Shown here: piece by piece, positions 56,598 through 64,000 of the stretch
Layout of the letters: each line of letters begins with the position of its first letter
How positions within the stretch are numbered: the stretch's first letter is position 1
Origin: Microbacterium oleivorans
GTDB taxonomy: Bacteria > Actinomycetota > Actinomycetes > Actinomycetales > Microbacteriaceae
Assembly (NCBI RefSeq): GCF_013389665.1
Contig: NZ_CP058316.1
Coordinates: 1,860,001-1,924,000 of the forward strand
DNA length: 64,000 nt
Direction of reading: 5' to 3'
The notes under the pieces: generated by a model
The model's database searches: none
What the model saw: only the letters and a program-made list of their open reading frames with translations
What the model was told of the DNA's origin: nothing
Translations under genes and position numbers: made by a program

Positions 56598-57151
56598 GTC
56601 CGCTCACCCTGCTGCTGCTGCAGATCGGCTTCCTCGTCCTGCTCTGGTTCTTCGTCTTCGCCGTGGTCTACTCGCTGCGAGCCGACCTGTTCGGGGTGAA
56701 GGTGCGCAAGCTCCCCGAGCCGGCCGCGGCCGGCGCTGCATCCGCCGGCGGGCCCGCCGTCACCCGTCCGCCGACGTCGTCGCCGGATGCCGCGACCGCG
56801 GCCGTCGGCGCGGTCGGCGTCGCAGCCCCCGCGGGCGCGAGCGGCAAGGCCACCACCGACGCGGTCGCGCGCATCGTGATCACGAGCGGTCCCAAGGCCG
56901 GACTGGAGCTGCCGCTCGGCTCCGAGCCACTGACGATCGGGCGCTCGAGCGAGTCCGGCCTCGTCATCCGCGACGACTACACCTCGAGCCACCATGCGCG
57001 CCTCGTCCTATGGGGCAACCAGTGGATGATCCAGGACCTCGACTCCACCAACGGCACCTGGCACGACGGCGAGCGGGTCGCCTCGCCGGTTCCGGTGACG
57101 GTGGGAGCGCCGATCAAGGTCGGCGCGACGACCTTCGAACTGCGGAAGTAA
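56594..57151 (+). CDS. fhaB: FHA-domain protein FhaB (FipA)
   Basis: A 185-residue protein with one N-terminal membrane helix (about 5-30), a Pro/Ala-rich linker, and a C-terminal FHA domain (about 95-180: TIGRSSESGL, SSHHARL, DLDSTNGTWHDGE). It binds phosphothreonine on kinase targets in cell division. Overlaps fhaA by four bases (ATGA). Confidence 0.95.
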   Translation: MSPLTLLLLQIGFLVLLWFFVFAVVYSLRADLFGVKVRKLPEPAAAGAASAGGPAVTRPPTSSPDAATAAVGAVGVAAPAGASGKATTDAVARIVITSGPKAGLELPLGSEPLTIGRSSESGLVIRDDYTSSHHARLVLWGNQWMIQDLDSTNGTWHDGERVASPVPVTVGAPIKVGATTFELRK

Positions 57152-57161
57152 CCCCCTCCGT

Positions 57162-58400
57162 ATGGTCTTCCAGGGCTCCAGCGCCGCCATCTCGCACACC
57201 GGGAAGGTCCGCTCCAACAACCAGGATTCGGGCTTCTGCGGCTCGAACCTGTTCGTCGTCGCCGACGGCATGGGTGGGCACGCCGGCGGTGACGTGGCGT
57301 CGAGTCTCGCCGTCCAGCGATTGCAGAGCCTCGACCACGCGTTCCCGACGACCACGGCGGCCGAGACGGCCCTGCGCGAGGCGCTGGCCGACACGGCGAC
57401 CGAGCTCATCAGCACCGTCAAGGTGCGTCCGGAGCTCGCCGGGATGGGTACGACCGTCAGCGCCCTGGTGATGGTCGACGAGTACGCCGTCATCGCCCAC
57501 ATCGGCGATTCGCGGCTGTACCTGTTCCGGGACGGCGCGCTGACACAGATCACCACCGACCACACGTTCGTGCAGCGGCTCGTGGACTCGGGTCGTATCA
57601 CCCCCGAGGAGGCCCGCTACCACCCGAGGCGCTCGGTACTCATGCGTGTGCTCGGCGACATGGACCCCGATCCCGAGATCGACACCTTCGTCATGCCCAC
57701 CCAGCCGGGCGACCGGTGGCTGCTGTGCTCCGACGGCCTGTCGGGCGTCGTGGACGACCCCCACACCGCCAAGGCCCTGGCGCAGGGGTGGGCGCCCGGG
57801 CGAACCGCCGACAGCCTGCTCAAGCAGGCCCTGGACGGCGGCGCACCGGACAACGTCACCATCGTGATCGTCGACGTCGGCGGACAGCATCCGCTCTTCA
57901 GCGGTCCCCCGACCGTCGTCGGCTCGGCGTCGCACCCGCTCGGCATCGACGTGCCGGCGGCCCGGCCGCCGCGCAGCGGCTGGCTGCACCCGGTGCGGCA
58001 GGCCGCGAACGAGCCGACGCACTTCGAGCCCGCGGCGGAGTTCCTCGAGGAGCTCATCGAGGAGGACCGCCGCCGCGCCCGCCGGCGGCGCATCACCTGG
58101 TTCGGCGGCTTCATCGTGATCCTCGCGGCGATCGGGGTCGTGCTGTTCGCCTCGTACAGCTGGACGCAGACCCGCTTCTTCGTCGGGGTCGACGAGGACA
58201 CCGTCGTGATCTACCGCGGCATCCCGCCGAGCATCGGTCCGATCTCGCTGTCATCGCCCGAGGAGGACACCGGCATCCCGCTGAGCGACCTCGCGCCCTA
58301 CCAGTTGCAGGCGCTCGAGCAGACGATCGCGGCCGACTCGCTCGCCGACGCCCGCGCCAAAGTCGAGAACCTGCGCGTGGACGGGGGAAGCGGATCATGA
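57162..58400 (+). CDS. pstP: Serine/threonine phosphatase PstP
   Basis: A 412-residue PP2C phosphatase that reverses PknA/PknB phosphorylation. Catalytic motifs RSNNQDSG, VVADGMGGHAGGD, HIGDSRLYL and CSDGLSGVVDD are intact, residues 1-235. A linker with a basic patch precedes one membrane helix (about 307-331), then an extracytoplasmic tail of about 80 residues. Ten bases after fhaB; overlaps rodA by four bases. Confidence 0.95.
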   Translation: MVFQGSSAAISHTGKVRSNNQDSGFCGSNLFVVADGMGGHAGGDVASSLAVQRLQSLDHAFPTTTAAETALREALADTATELISTVKVRPELAGMGTTVSALVMVDEYAVIAHIGDSRLYLFRDGALTQITTDHTFVQRLVDSGRITPEEARYHPRRSVLMRVLGDMDPDPEIDTFVMPTQPGDRWLLCSDGLSGVVDDPHTAKALAQGWAPGRTADSLLKQALDGGAPDNVTIVIVDVGGQHPLFSGPPTVVGSASHPLGIDVPAARPPRSGWLHPVRQAANEPTHFEPAAEFLEELIEEDRRRARRRRITWFGGFIVILAAIGVVLFASYSWTQTRFFVGVDEDTVVIYRGIPPSIGPISLSSPEEDTGIPLSDLAPYQLQALEQTIAADSLADARAKVENLRVDGGSGS

Positions 58401-59782
58401 CCAGTGCCCCCGTCTCGGCCGACACCTCCGTCATCAAGGCGCTGCGCAAGCTCCGGATGCCGCAGACGCAGCGCAACCGCGAGCTCGGTCTGCTCCTGTT
58501 CGCGTTCGTCATCAACGCCGCGGCCCTGGCCCTCGTGCAGCTCGGCACCAACGGGGCGATCGACTCGTCGTTCCTGATCTACTGCTCGGCTCTCGATGTG
58601 CTGGCGCTAGCGATCCACATCGTGCTGCGCCTGCGCGCCCGCGACGCCGATCCGTTCGTCGTGCCGATCGCGACGCTGCTGTCGGGCGTGGGCATCGCGA
58701 TGATCTACCGCATCGACCTCGAGGGAACGTCGCAGGGCTGGGACATGCTGGCGGTGCGTCAGCTGGTGTGGTGCGCCATCGCACTCGCCGCGGCACTCGC
58801 CGTGGTGATCGCGCTGCGGAACTACCGCGTGCTGTTCCGCTACACCTACATCTTCGGTTTCGTCGGCGTCGGACTGCTGCTGCTCCCCTTCGTGCCCGGC
58901 CTCGGGGTCGAAGCCGGCGCGGATGTCTGGGTCTCCATCGGCGGGATCGTGTCGTTCCAGCCCGGTGAGCTGGCCAAGATCGCCCTCGCGATCTTCTTCG
59001 CGGGCTACCTCGTGCGCACCCGCGAGTCACTGACCTCGGTGGGAACGCGGTTCCTCGGCGTCACCTGGCCGCGCGCCCGCGAGCTCGGGCCGGTGCTGGT
59101 CATCTGGGTCATCTCGCTCGGCATCATCGTGCTGCAGCGCGACCTCGGCACCGGGACGCTCATCTTCGGCATGTTCATCGCGATGCTCTACGTCGCCACG
59201 GGCAAGACGAGCTGGGTGATGATCGGCCTCGCGCTCGTCGTCAGCGGCGTGGTCATCGCCTCTCAGGTGCTGCCGTACGTCAACGGCCGCTTCCAGAACT
59301 GGCTGAACCCGTTCGACCCCGAGAACATCGAGGCCGGCGGCGGCAGCTTCCAGCTCGTGAACGGCCTCTACGGCCTGGCCAAGGGCGGCTTCATCGGCAC
59401 CGGGCTCGGGCAGGGCCGGCCGTGGATGACGCCGCTGTCGCAGAGCGACTACATCTTCCCGAGCCTCGGCGAAGAGCTCGGCCTCATCGGCGTCTTCGCG
59501 CTGCTGTGCCTGTACATGGTGTTCACCAGTCGCGGAGTACGCATCGGGCTGGCCGGCCAGGACGACTTCGGCAAGCTGCTCGCGACCGGGCTGTCGTTCA
59601 CGATCGCGCTGCAGGTGTTCATCATGGTCGGCGGCGTGACCCGCGTCATCCCGCTCACCGGGCTGACAACACCGTTCCTCGCGGCCGGCGGGTCGTCGCT
59701 CGTGGCCAACTGGATCATCGTGGCCCTGCTGCTGCGCATCTCCGACGCCGTGCGCTCTCGACCCCGGGTGGTGATCGGATGA
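58397..59782 (+). CDS. rodA: SEDS peptidoglycan polymerase RodA/FtsW
   Basis: A 461-residue SEDS-family glycosyltransferase with ten or eleven helices. Conserved parts are visible as SFQPGELAKIALAIF, LQRDLGTGTLIFG and FPSLGEELGLIG, near the lipid II site. It polymerises glycan with the transpeptidase encoded next. Start ATG overlaps the pstP stop (ATGA), and its stop overlaps pbpA. Confidence 0.95.
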   Translation: MTSAPVSADTSVIKALRKLRMPQTQRNRELGLLLFAFVINAAALALVQLGTNGAIDSSFLIYCSALDVLALAIHIVLRLRARDADPFVVPIATLLSGVGIAMIYRIDLEGTSQGWDMLAVRQLVWCAIALAAALAVVIALRNYRVLFRYTYIFGFVGVGLLLLPFVPGLGVEAGADVWVSIGGIVSFQPGELAKIALAIFFAGYLVRTRESLTSVGTRFLGVTWPRARELGPVLVIWVISLGIIVLQRDLGTGTLIFGMFIAMLYVATGKTSWVMIGLALVVSGVVIASQVLPYVNGRFQNWLNPFDPENIEAGGGSFQLVNGLYGLAKGGFIGTGLGQGRPWMTPLSQSDYIFPSLGEELGLIGVFALLCLYMVFTSRGVRIGLAGQDDFGKLLATGLSFTIALQVFIMVGGVTRVIPLTGLTTPFLAAGGSSLVANWIIVALLLRISDAVRSRPRVVIG

Positions 59783-61236
59783 CCAAGGAACTACGACGGC
59801 TGAGTTTCGTCATGCTCGCGATGTTCCTCGCCCTGTTCGTCTCGACGAGCTGGATCCAGGTGATCCAGGCGCAGGCCCTCAACGAAGACCCGGGCAACCG
59901 CCGGACCCTCTACGACTCGTTCGAGGTGCAGCGCGGCTCGATCATCGCCGGCGGCTCGGTCGTGGCGGCATCCGTTCCCAGCGGCGACATCTACTCGTGG
60001 CAGCGCCAGTACACGGATGCCGCGATGTGGGCGCCCATCACCGGCTGGATCAACCCGGTGCTCGGGTCCTCCCGCGGCCTCGAGCAGCTCATGAACCAGT
60101 CGCTCTCGGGAACCGACGACACCCAGTTCCTCGCGCGTCTCGAGCAGATCATCTCCGGCGCCCCGGCACGGGGGTCGAACGTGCTGCTCACGATCGATCC
60201 GACGATCCAGCGCGCCGCCTTCGACGCGCTCCAGGGCTACGAGGGCGCGGTCATCGCGAGCGACCCGTCGACCGGCCGCATCCTCGCGATGGTGACGAGC
60301 CCGAGCTTCGACACGAACCTCCTGGCATCCCACGACTCCGGCGGCGTCAACGCCGCGTACGACGAGCTCGCCGCCGACCCCCTCAAGCCCCTGTTCAACC
60401 GGGCGATCGAGGGCGATCTGAACCCGCCCGGGTCGACGTTCAAACTCGTCGTCGCCTCCGCCGCACTGTCGTCGGGCGACTACACGCCGCAGTCGACGTT
60501 CCCCAACCCCGCCACCTGGACGATCCCGGGGACGAGCAACACGCTCCACAACTTCGACCTCGGCACGTGCGGTCCCGGCGAGACGGTGACCCTCGCAGAC
60601 GCGCTGCGGCTGAGCTGCAACATCCCGATGGCCGAGCTGGCCGTCGAGCTGGGCGACGACGCCATCCGCGAGGAGGCCGAGAAGTTCGGGTTCAACACCG
60701 AGATCAGCACGCCGCTGCCCGCCGCGACGTCGCAGTACCCGCGTGCGCTCAACGATGCCCGCACCGCGCTGTCGGGCTTCGGACAGGGCGACGTCACCGC
60801 CACGCCGCTGCAGATCAACCAGGTTTCGGCCGGTATCGCCAACGGCGGCATGGTCATGAACCCGCAGCTGCTCGACTCGGTGGTGGCTCCGGATCTGACC
60901 GTGCAGGAGACGTTCGAGCCGAGCGAGTTCGGCCGGGCCCTCGACGAGGACGTCGCCGAGCAGATGCGCACCCTCATGGTCGCCAATGTCCGTGACGGCG
61001 CTGCGAGCGGTGCAAGAATAGACGGCGTCGATGTCGCCGGAAAGACAGGCACTGCGGAGCACGGTCCAGGCGATCCGTACACGTTGTGGTTCACCGGTTT
61101 CGCGCCGGCGGACGACCCCCAGATCGCCGTCACGGTGATGGTCGAGAACGGGGGCGGCCAGGGGCAGGCCGGAACGAGCAGCGGGATCGCAGCCCCCATT
61201 GCGAAGAAGGTTATCGAGGCGGTGCTGAACAGATGA
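59779..61236 (+). CDS. pbpA: Class B penicillin-binding protein PbpA
   Basis: A 485-residue transpeptidase with one N-terminal membrane anchor (about 8-30). Active-site motifs are SxxK (Ser219-Thr-Phe-Lys222), SxN (Ser279-Cys-Asn281) and KTGT, with [14 protein letters not shown] upstream in the pedestal. Partners RodA in wall synthesis and is a known PknB target in Mycobacterium. Overlaps rodA and pknA by four bases at each end. Confidence 0.96.
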   Translation: MTKELRRLSFVMLAMFLALFVSTSWIQVIQAQALNEDPGNRRTLYDSFEVQRGSIIAGGSVVAASVPSGDIYSWQRQYTDAAMWAPITGWINPVLGSSRGLEQLMNQSLSGTDDTQFLARLEQIISGAPARGSNVLLTIDPTIQRAAFDALQGYEGAVIASDPSTGRILAMVTSPSFDTNLLASHDSGGVNAAYDELAADPLKPLFNRAIEGDLNPPGSTFKLVVASAALSSGDYTPQSTFPNPATWTIPGTSNTLHNFDLGTCGPGETVTLADALRLSCNIPMAELAVELGDDAIREEAEKFGFNTEISTPLPAATSQYPRALNDARTALSGFGQGDVTATPLQINQVSAGIANGGMVMNPQLLDSVVAPDLTVQETFEPSEFGRALDEDVAEQMRTLMVANVRDGAASGARIDGVDVAGKTGTAEHGPGDPYTLWFTGFAPADDPQIAVTVMVENGGGQGQAGTSSGIAAPIAKKVIEAVLNR

Positions 61237-63077
61237 GACCGATGCAAGGCGTGAGCTTCGGCGGGCGTTACGAACTGGATTCGCGGATCGCGATCGGCGG
61301 TATGGGCGAGGTGTGGGAAGCCACGGACCACGTCATCGGCCGGACCGTGGCGATCAAGATCCTCAAAGACGAGTACATGGGTGATCCCGGGTTCCTCGAG
61401 CGCTTCCGCGCCGAGGCGCGCCACGCGGCGCTGGTGAACCACGAGGGCATCGCGAGCGTGTTCGACTACGGCGAGGAGAACGGCAGCGCGTTCCTGGTCA
61501 TGGAGCTCGTGCCCGGCGAGGCCCTGTCGACGATTCTCGAGCGCGAAGGCGCCCTCTCGTCCGACAAGACCCTCGACATCGTCGCCCAGACCGCGGCGGC
61601 GCTGCAGGCTGCGCACGCGGCCGGCCTCGTCCACCGCGACATCAAGCCGGGCAACCTGCTGATCACCCCCGACGGTCGCGTGAAGATCACCGACTTCGGG
61701 ATCGCCCGCATCGCCGATCAGGTGCCGCTGACGGCCACCGGTCAGGTCATGGGAACGGTGCAGTACCTCTCCCCCGAGCAGGCATCCGGTCACCCGGCAT
61801 CCCCGGCGACCGACACCTACTCGCTCGGCATCGTGGCCTACGAATGCGTCGCCGGGAAGCGCCCGTTCACCGGTGAGTCGCAGGTGGCGATCGCCATGGC
61901 GCAGATCAACGAGCAGCCGCCGCCGCTGCCGGCCACGGTCGCCGAACCGGTGCAGAAGCTCATCCTCGCGATGATCGCCAAGAAGCCCGACGACCGTCCC
62001 GCTTCGGCGTCGGCCGTCGCGCGCGCGGCCTCCGCGCTGCGCCGCGGCGACCTCGCCGCAGCCCACGCCGCCGTTCCCGCCATCGTCGGCGGTGCCGGCA
62101 CGAGCGACGTCACGCAGCTGCTGAGCTCGGACGGTGGCGACACCGCGACGCTGCTCATGCCGGCGGGCGCCGCCGCGGCAGCCGGCGCCGGTCTGGGCGC
62201 CGCTGCCGGCGCCCCCGACGCGCTGGCCGCCGACGACCGCTCCGGTGAGGCGCCCAAGCGCAAGCGGAGCCGCTGGACCTGGCCGCTCGTCGCGCTGATC
62301 GCGCTGCTGGTCATCGTCCTCGGCGGCACGCTGTTCGCCCTCTTCTCCGAAAGCGGCGACCCGGACCCCGCTCCGACGACGCCGACCGGTGCGGCTCCCT
62401 CGACGCCGATCGAGACCCCGTCGACGCCGGCGACCCCCTCCGCCCCGACCTCGATCAACATCGACGGCCTCGGACTGGTGGGCCTCAGCTGCGAGGACGC
62501 CCTCGCCGTGGCGGAGGAGGCGGGTCTGGTGAACGTGACCTGCGCGCCCGGCAACCCGGCGAGCGACGACGGTCAGGTGGGTCAGGTCTACAGCGTCGTG
62601 CCCCTCGGCAACGTGCAGCTCTCCGACACCGTCACCCTCACGGCCTACGCCGAGCAGAGCCCGCTCGAGGCTCCCGCCGCACCCACCATCCAGTCGGAGG
62701 GCGAGACCGTCACCAGTGTCACCGCCGGGTCCACGGTGCAGGTGATGTGGTCGAACTACGGGTGCCCCGCGGGCCTCACGCCCTCGGAGTACCGCTTCAC
62801 CGTCTCGGGCGGCACCTTCGCCAACGGCCAGACCACGTCGAGCTTCAGCCTGAACCAGCGTCCTGCTCCCGTCACCGTCGGTGACTCCGGCGCGCTGTCG
62901 GTCACCTACACCGTGACCTGCGCCGGCGAGAGCGGCGACCGCACATCGCCGGTGTCGAGCGAGGCCGCGGCGACCATCCAGTCGGCCCCCACCACCCCGC
63001 CCTCGGGCGGGAACGGGAACGGGAACGGGAACGGCAACGGCGGATCCGGCAGCGGCAGCGGCGGCAACGACGACTGA
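61233..63077 (+). CDS. pknA: Serine/threonine kinase PknA with one PASTA-like domain
   Basis: A 614-residue membrane kinase. The kinase domain (about 10-275) has Lys42 (VAIKIL), the HRD Asp136, DFG Asp154 and an activation loop. After a basic stretch and a membrane helix (about 348-371) comes a Pro/Thr linker, one PASTA-like domain (about 395-465, [26 protein letters not shown]), a beta-sandwich region with several cysteines, and a tail of Gly-Asn and Gly-Ser repeats. PknA of Mycobacterium has no such domain. ATG overlaps the pbpA stop. Confidence 0.92.
   Translation: MRPMQGVSFGGRYELDSRIAIGGMGEVWEATDHVIGRTVAIKILKDEYMGDPGFLERFRAEARHAALVNHEGIASVFDYGEENGSAFLVMELVPGEALSTILEREGALSSDKTLDIVAQTAAALQAAHAAGLVHRDIKPGNLLITPDGRVKITDFGIARIADQVPLTATGQVMGTVQYLSPEQASGHPASPATDTYSLGIVAYECVAGKRPFTGESQVAIAMAQINEQPPPLPATVAEPVQKLILAMIAKKPDDRPASASAVARAASALRRGDLAAAHAAVPAIVGGAGTSDVTQLLSSDGGDTATLLMPAGAAAAAGAGLGAAAGAPDALAADDRSGEAPKRKRSRWTWPLVALIALLVIVLGGTLFALFSESGDPDPAPTTPTGAAPSTPIETPSTPATPSAPTSINIDGLGLVGLSCEDALAVAEEAGLVNVTCAPGNPASDDGQVGQVYSVVPLGNVQLSDTVTLTAYAEQSPLEAPAAPTIQSEGETVTSVTAGSTVQVMWSNYGCPAGLTPSEYRFTVSGGTFANGQTTSSFSLNQRPAPVTVGDSGALSVTYTVTCAGESGDRTSPVSSEAAATIQSAPTTPPSGGNGNGNGNGNGGSGSGSGGNDD
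63009..63038 (+). repeat. GGGAAC hexamer repeat in pknA
   Basis: Four exact GGGAAC units and one GGCAAC unit, encoding alternating Gly-Asn residues in the C-terminal tail of PknA. In-frame and prone to length variation by slippage. Confidence 0.85.
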
Positions 63078-63133
63078 GCGTCGCACGCACCATGAGGCCA
63101 TCAGCGGAGAACGAGTCGAACGCAGGGAGTGAC

Positions 63134-64000
63134 GTGTCGGCAGAGCATCGTGTGCTGTCAGAGCGCTACCGCGTCGACGAGCCGATCGGCCGCGGCGGAA
63201 TGGCGAGCGTGTATCGGGGCTACGACGTGACCCTGGGCCGCGAGGTCGCGGTGAAGATCCTCAAGCGGGAGCTCGCCGACGACCCCGGATTCCGCACCCG
63301 CTTCCGCCTCGAGGCGCAGGCCGCCTCCCGGATGGCGCACACCTCGATCGTCCGCGTCTTCGACGCGGGTGAGGATGTCGAGGTCGACCCCGACGGCAGC
63401 CGGCATCCCGTGCCCTACATCATCATGGAGCTGGTCACGGGTCGCCTGCTCAAAGACATGATCGACGCGGGCCCGCTCTCCGAGGCCGACGCGGTCCGCT
63501 ACGTCGACGGCATCCTCGAGGCGCTCGAGTACTCCCATCGCGCCGGAGTCGTCCACCGCGACATCAAGCCCGGCAACGTCATGATCACCGACGCCGGCTC
63601 GGTGAAGGTCATGGACTTCGGCATCGCTCGTGCCGTCTCGGACTCGTCGTCGACCGTCGCCGAGACGACGACCATCATCGGCACCGCGGCCTACTTCTCG
63701 CCCGAACAGGCGAAGGGCGAGCCGGTCGATGCGCGGGCCGATCTGTATTCGACGGGCGTCGTGCTCTACGAGCTGCTCACCGGTCGCGCGCCCTTTCGCG
63801 GTGAGACCCCGGTCGCGGTCGCCTATCAGCACGTCAGCGAAGCGCCGCTCCCGCCGTCCGAGATCGTCGAGAACGTGCCTCGAGCACTGGATGCCGTCGT
63901 GCTCCGTGCCCTGGCGAAGAGCCCGTTCCAGCGATTCCAGGATGCGACCGAGTTCCGTACCGCGCTCGACGAGGCGATCGGCGGCAAGCAGCCCTCGAAA
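63134..64000 (+). CDS. pknB: Serine/threonine kinase PknB, 3'-truncated by the window
   Basis: The first 289 residues of a PknB-type kinase whose open frame runs off the window end. Motifs intact: glycine loop IGRGGMASVYRG, catalytic Lys41 (VAVKIL), HRD Asp143, DFG Asp161 and a Ser/Thr-rich activation loop (SDSSSTVAETTT). I prefer the GTG at 63134, with a GGGAG ribosome-binding site five bases ahead; an in-frame ATG at 63092 would add 14 residues. The expected membrane helix and PASTA repeats lie beyond the window. Confidence 0.94.
   Translation, partial: MSAEHRVLSERYRVDEPIGRGGMASVYRGYDVTLGREVAVKILKRELADDPGFRTRFRLEAQAASRMAHTSIVRVFDAGEDVEVDPDGSRHPVPYIIMELVTGRLLKDMIDAGPLSEADAVRYVDGILEALEYSHRAGVVHRDIKPGNVMITDAGSVKVMDFGIARAVSDSSSTVAETTTIIGTAAYFSPEQAKGEPVDARADLYSTGVVLYELLTGRAPFRGETPVAVAYQHVSEAPLPPSEIVENVPRALDAVVLRALAKSPFQRFQDATEFRTALDEAIGGKQPSK

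Noticed and set aside
60480-63101. 873-codon minus-strand frame under pbpA and pknA
   Set aside because: Shadow frame; the opposite strand encodes complete PbpA and PknA motifs.

Overview
The window is high-GC DNA with dense, often overlapping genes, actinobacterial-type leaderless promoters, and the actinobacterial cell-division block fhaA-fhaB-pstP-rodA-pbpA-pknA-pknB. It also has nucS in place of a MutS/MutL system. The gene complement and protein character suggest Microbacteriaceae, probably Microbacterium or a close relative; that is an inference from gene content, not a database match. No phage, insertion sequence or CRISPR array is visible.

Layout. 1-7.4 kb: the end of an alanine/glycine:sodium symporter, an FBP zinc-finger protein, a small membrane protein, a lipoprotein cyclophilin and the methionine importer metNIQ, followed by a REP-like inverted repeat. 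7.4-21.7 kb: a glucan island. A ROK repressor heads an operon of two ABC permeases, a sugar-binding lipoprotein, a cytoplasmic GH15 and a cytoplasmic GH31. Divergent from it are two secreted GH31 enzymes, one ending in a CBM35-like module and one in a CBM20 starch-binding module. Together they look like a complete route in which starch is turned outside the cell into a 1,6/1,3-linked (probably cyclic) tetrasaccharide, imported, cut to isomaltose and then to glucose. 21.8-27.8 kb: argG, then a beta-glucoside PTS operon (antiterminator, IIBCA, 6-phospho-beta-glucosidase) preceded by a recognisable RAT/terminator leader. 27.8-30.2 kb: a citrate synthase divergent from a HTH-citrate synthase fusion that lacks a catalytic histidine.

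30.2-37.1 kb: a TetR / pseudo-ATPase / YhgE-Pip membrane operon, a secreted GH6 cellulase-type enzyme, a membrane SpoIIE phosphatase, and a membrane protein with its own TetR. 37.1-43.3 kb: a six-gene Mrp Na+/H+ antiporter operon with A and B fused and every junction overlapping. 43.4-48.1 kb: a LacI/MFS divergent pair sharing one operator, a GNAT enzyme, nucS and an aldo/keto reductase. 48.1-49.2 kb: a short graveyard of MarR, alpha/beta-hydrolase and TetR remnants. 49.3-54.4 kb: a DUF2254 membrane protein, a HAD phosphatase, a GNAT enzyme, and the formaldehyde-fixing hxlB-hxlA pair divergent from a HATPase-LuxR regulator. 54.5-64 kb: an AbiTii-like protein, tRNA-Leu(CAG), and the FHA/phosphatase/kinase/RodA/PbpA block, with pknB cut by the window end.

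Recurrent signals: at least twelve genes have a -10 hexamer placed 6 to 7 nt before the start codon, so much of this region is probably expressed from leaderless mRNAs. Several clear operators, two REP-like inverted repeats and several strong hairpin terminators are also recorded.
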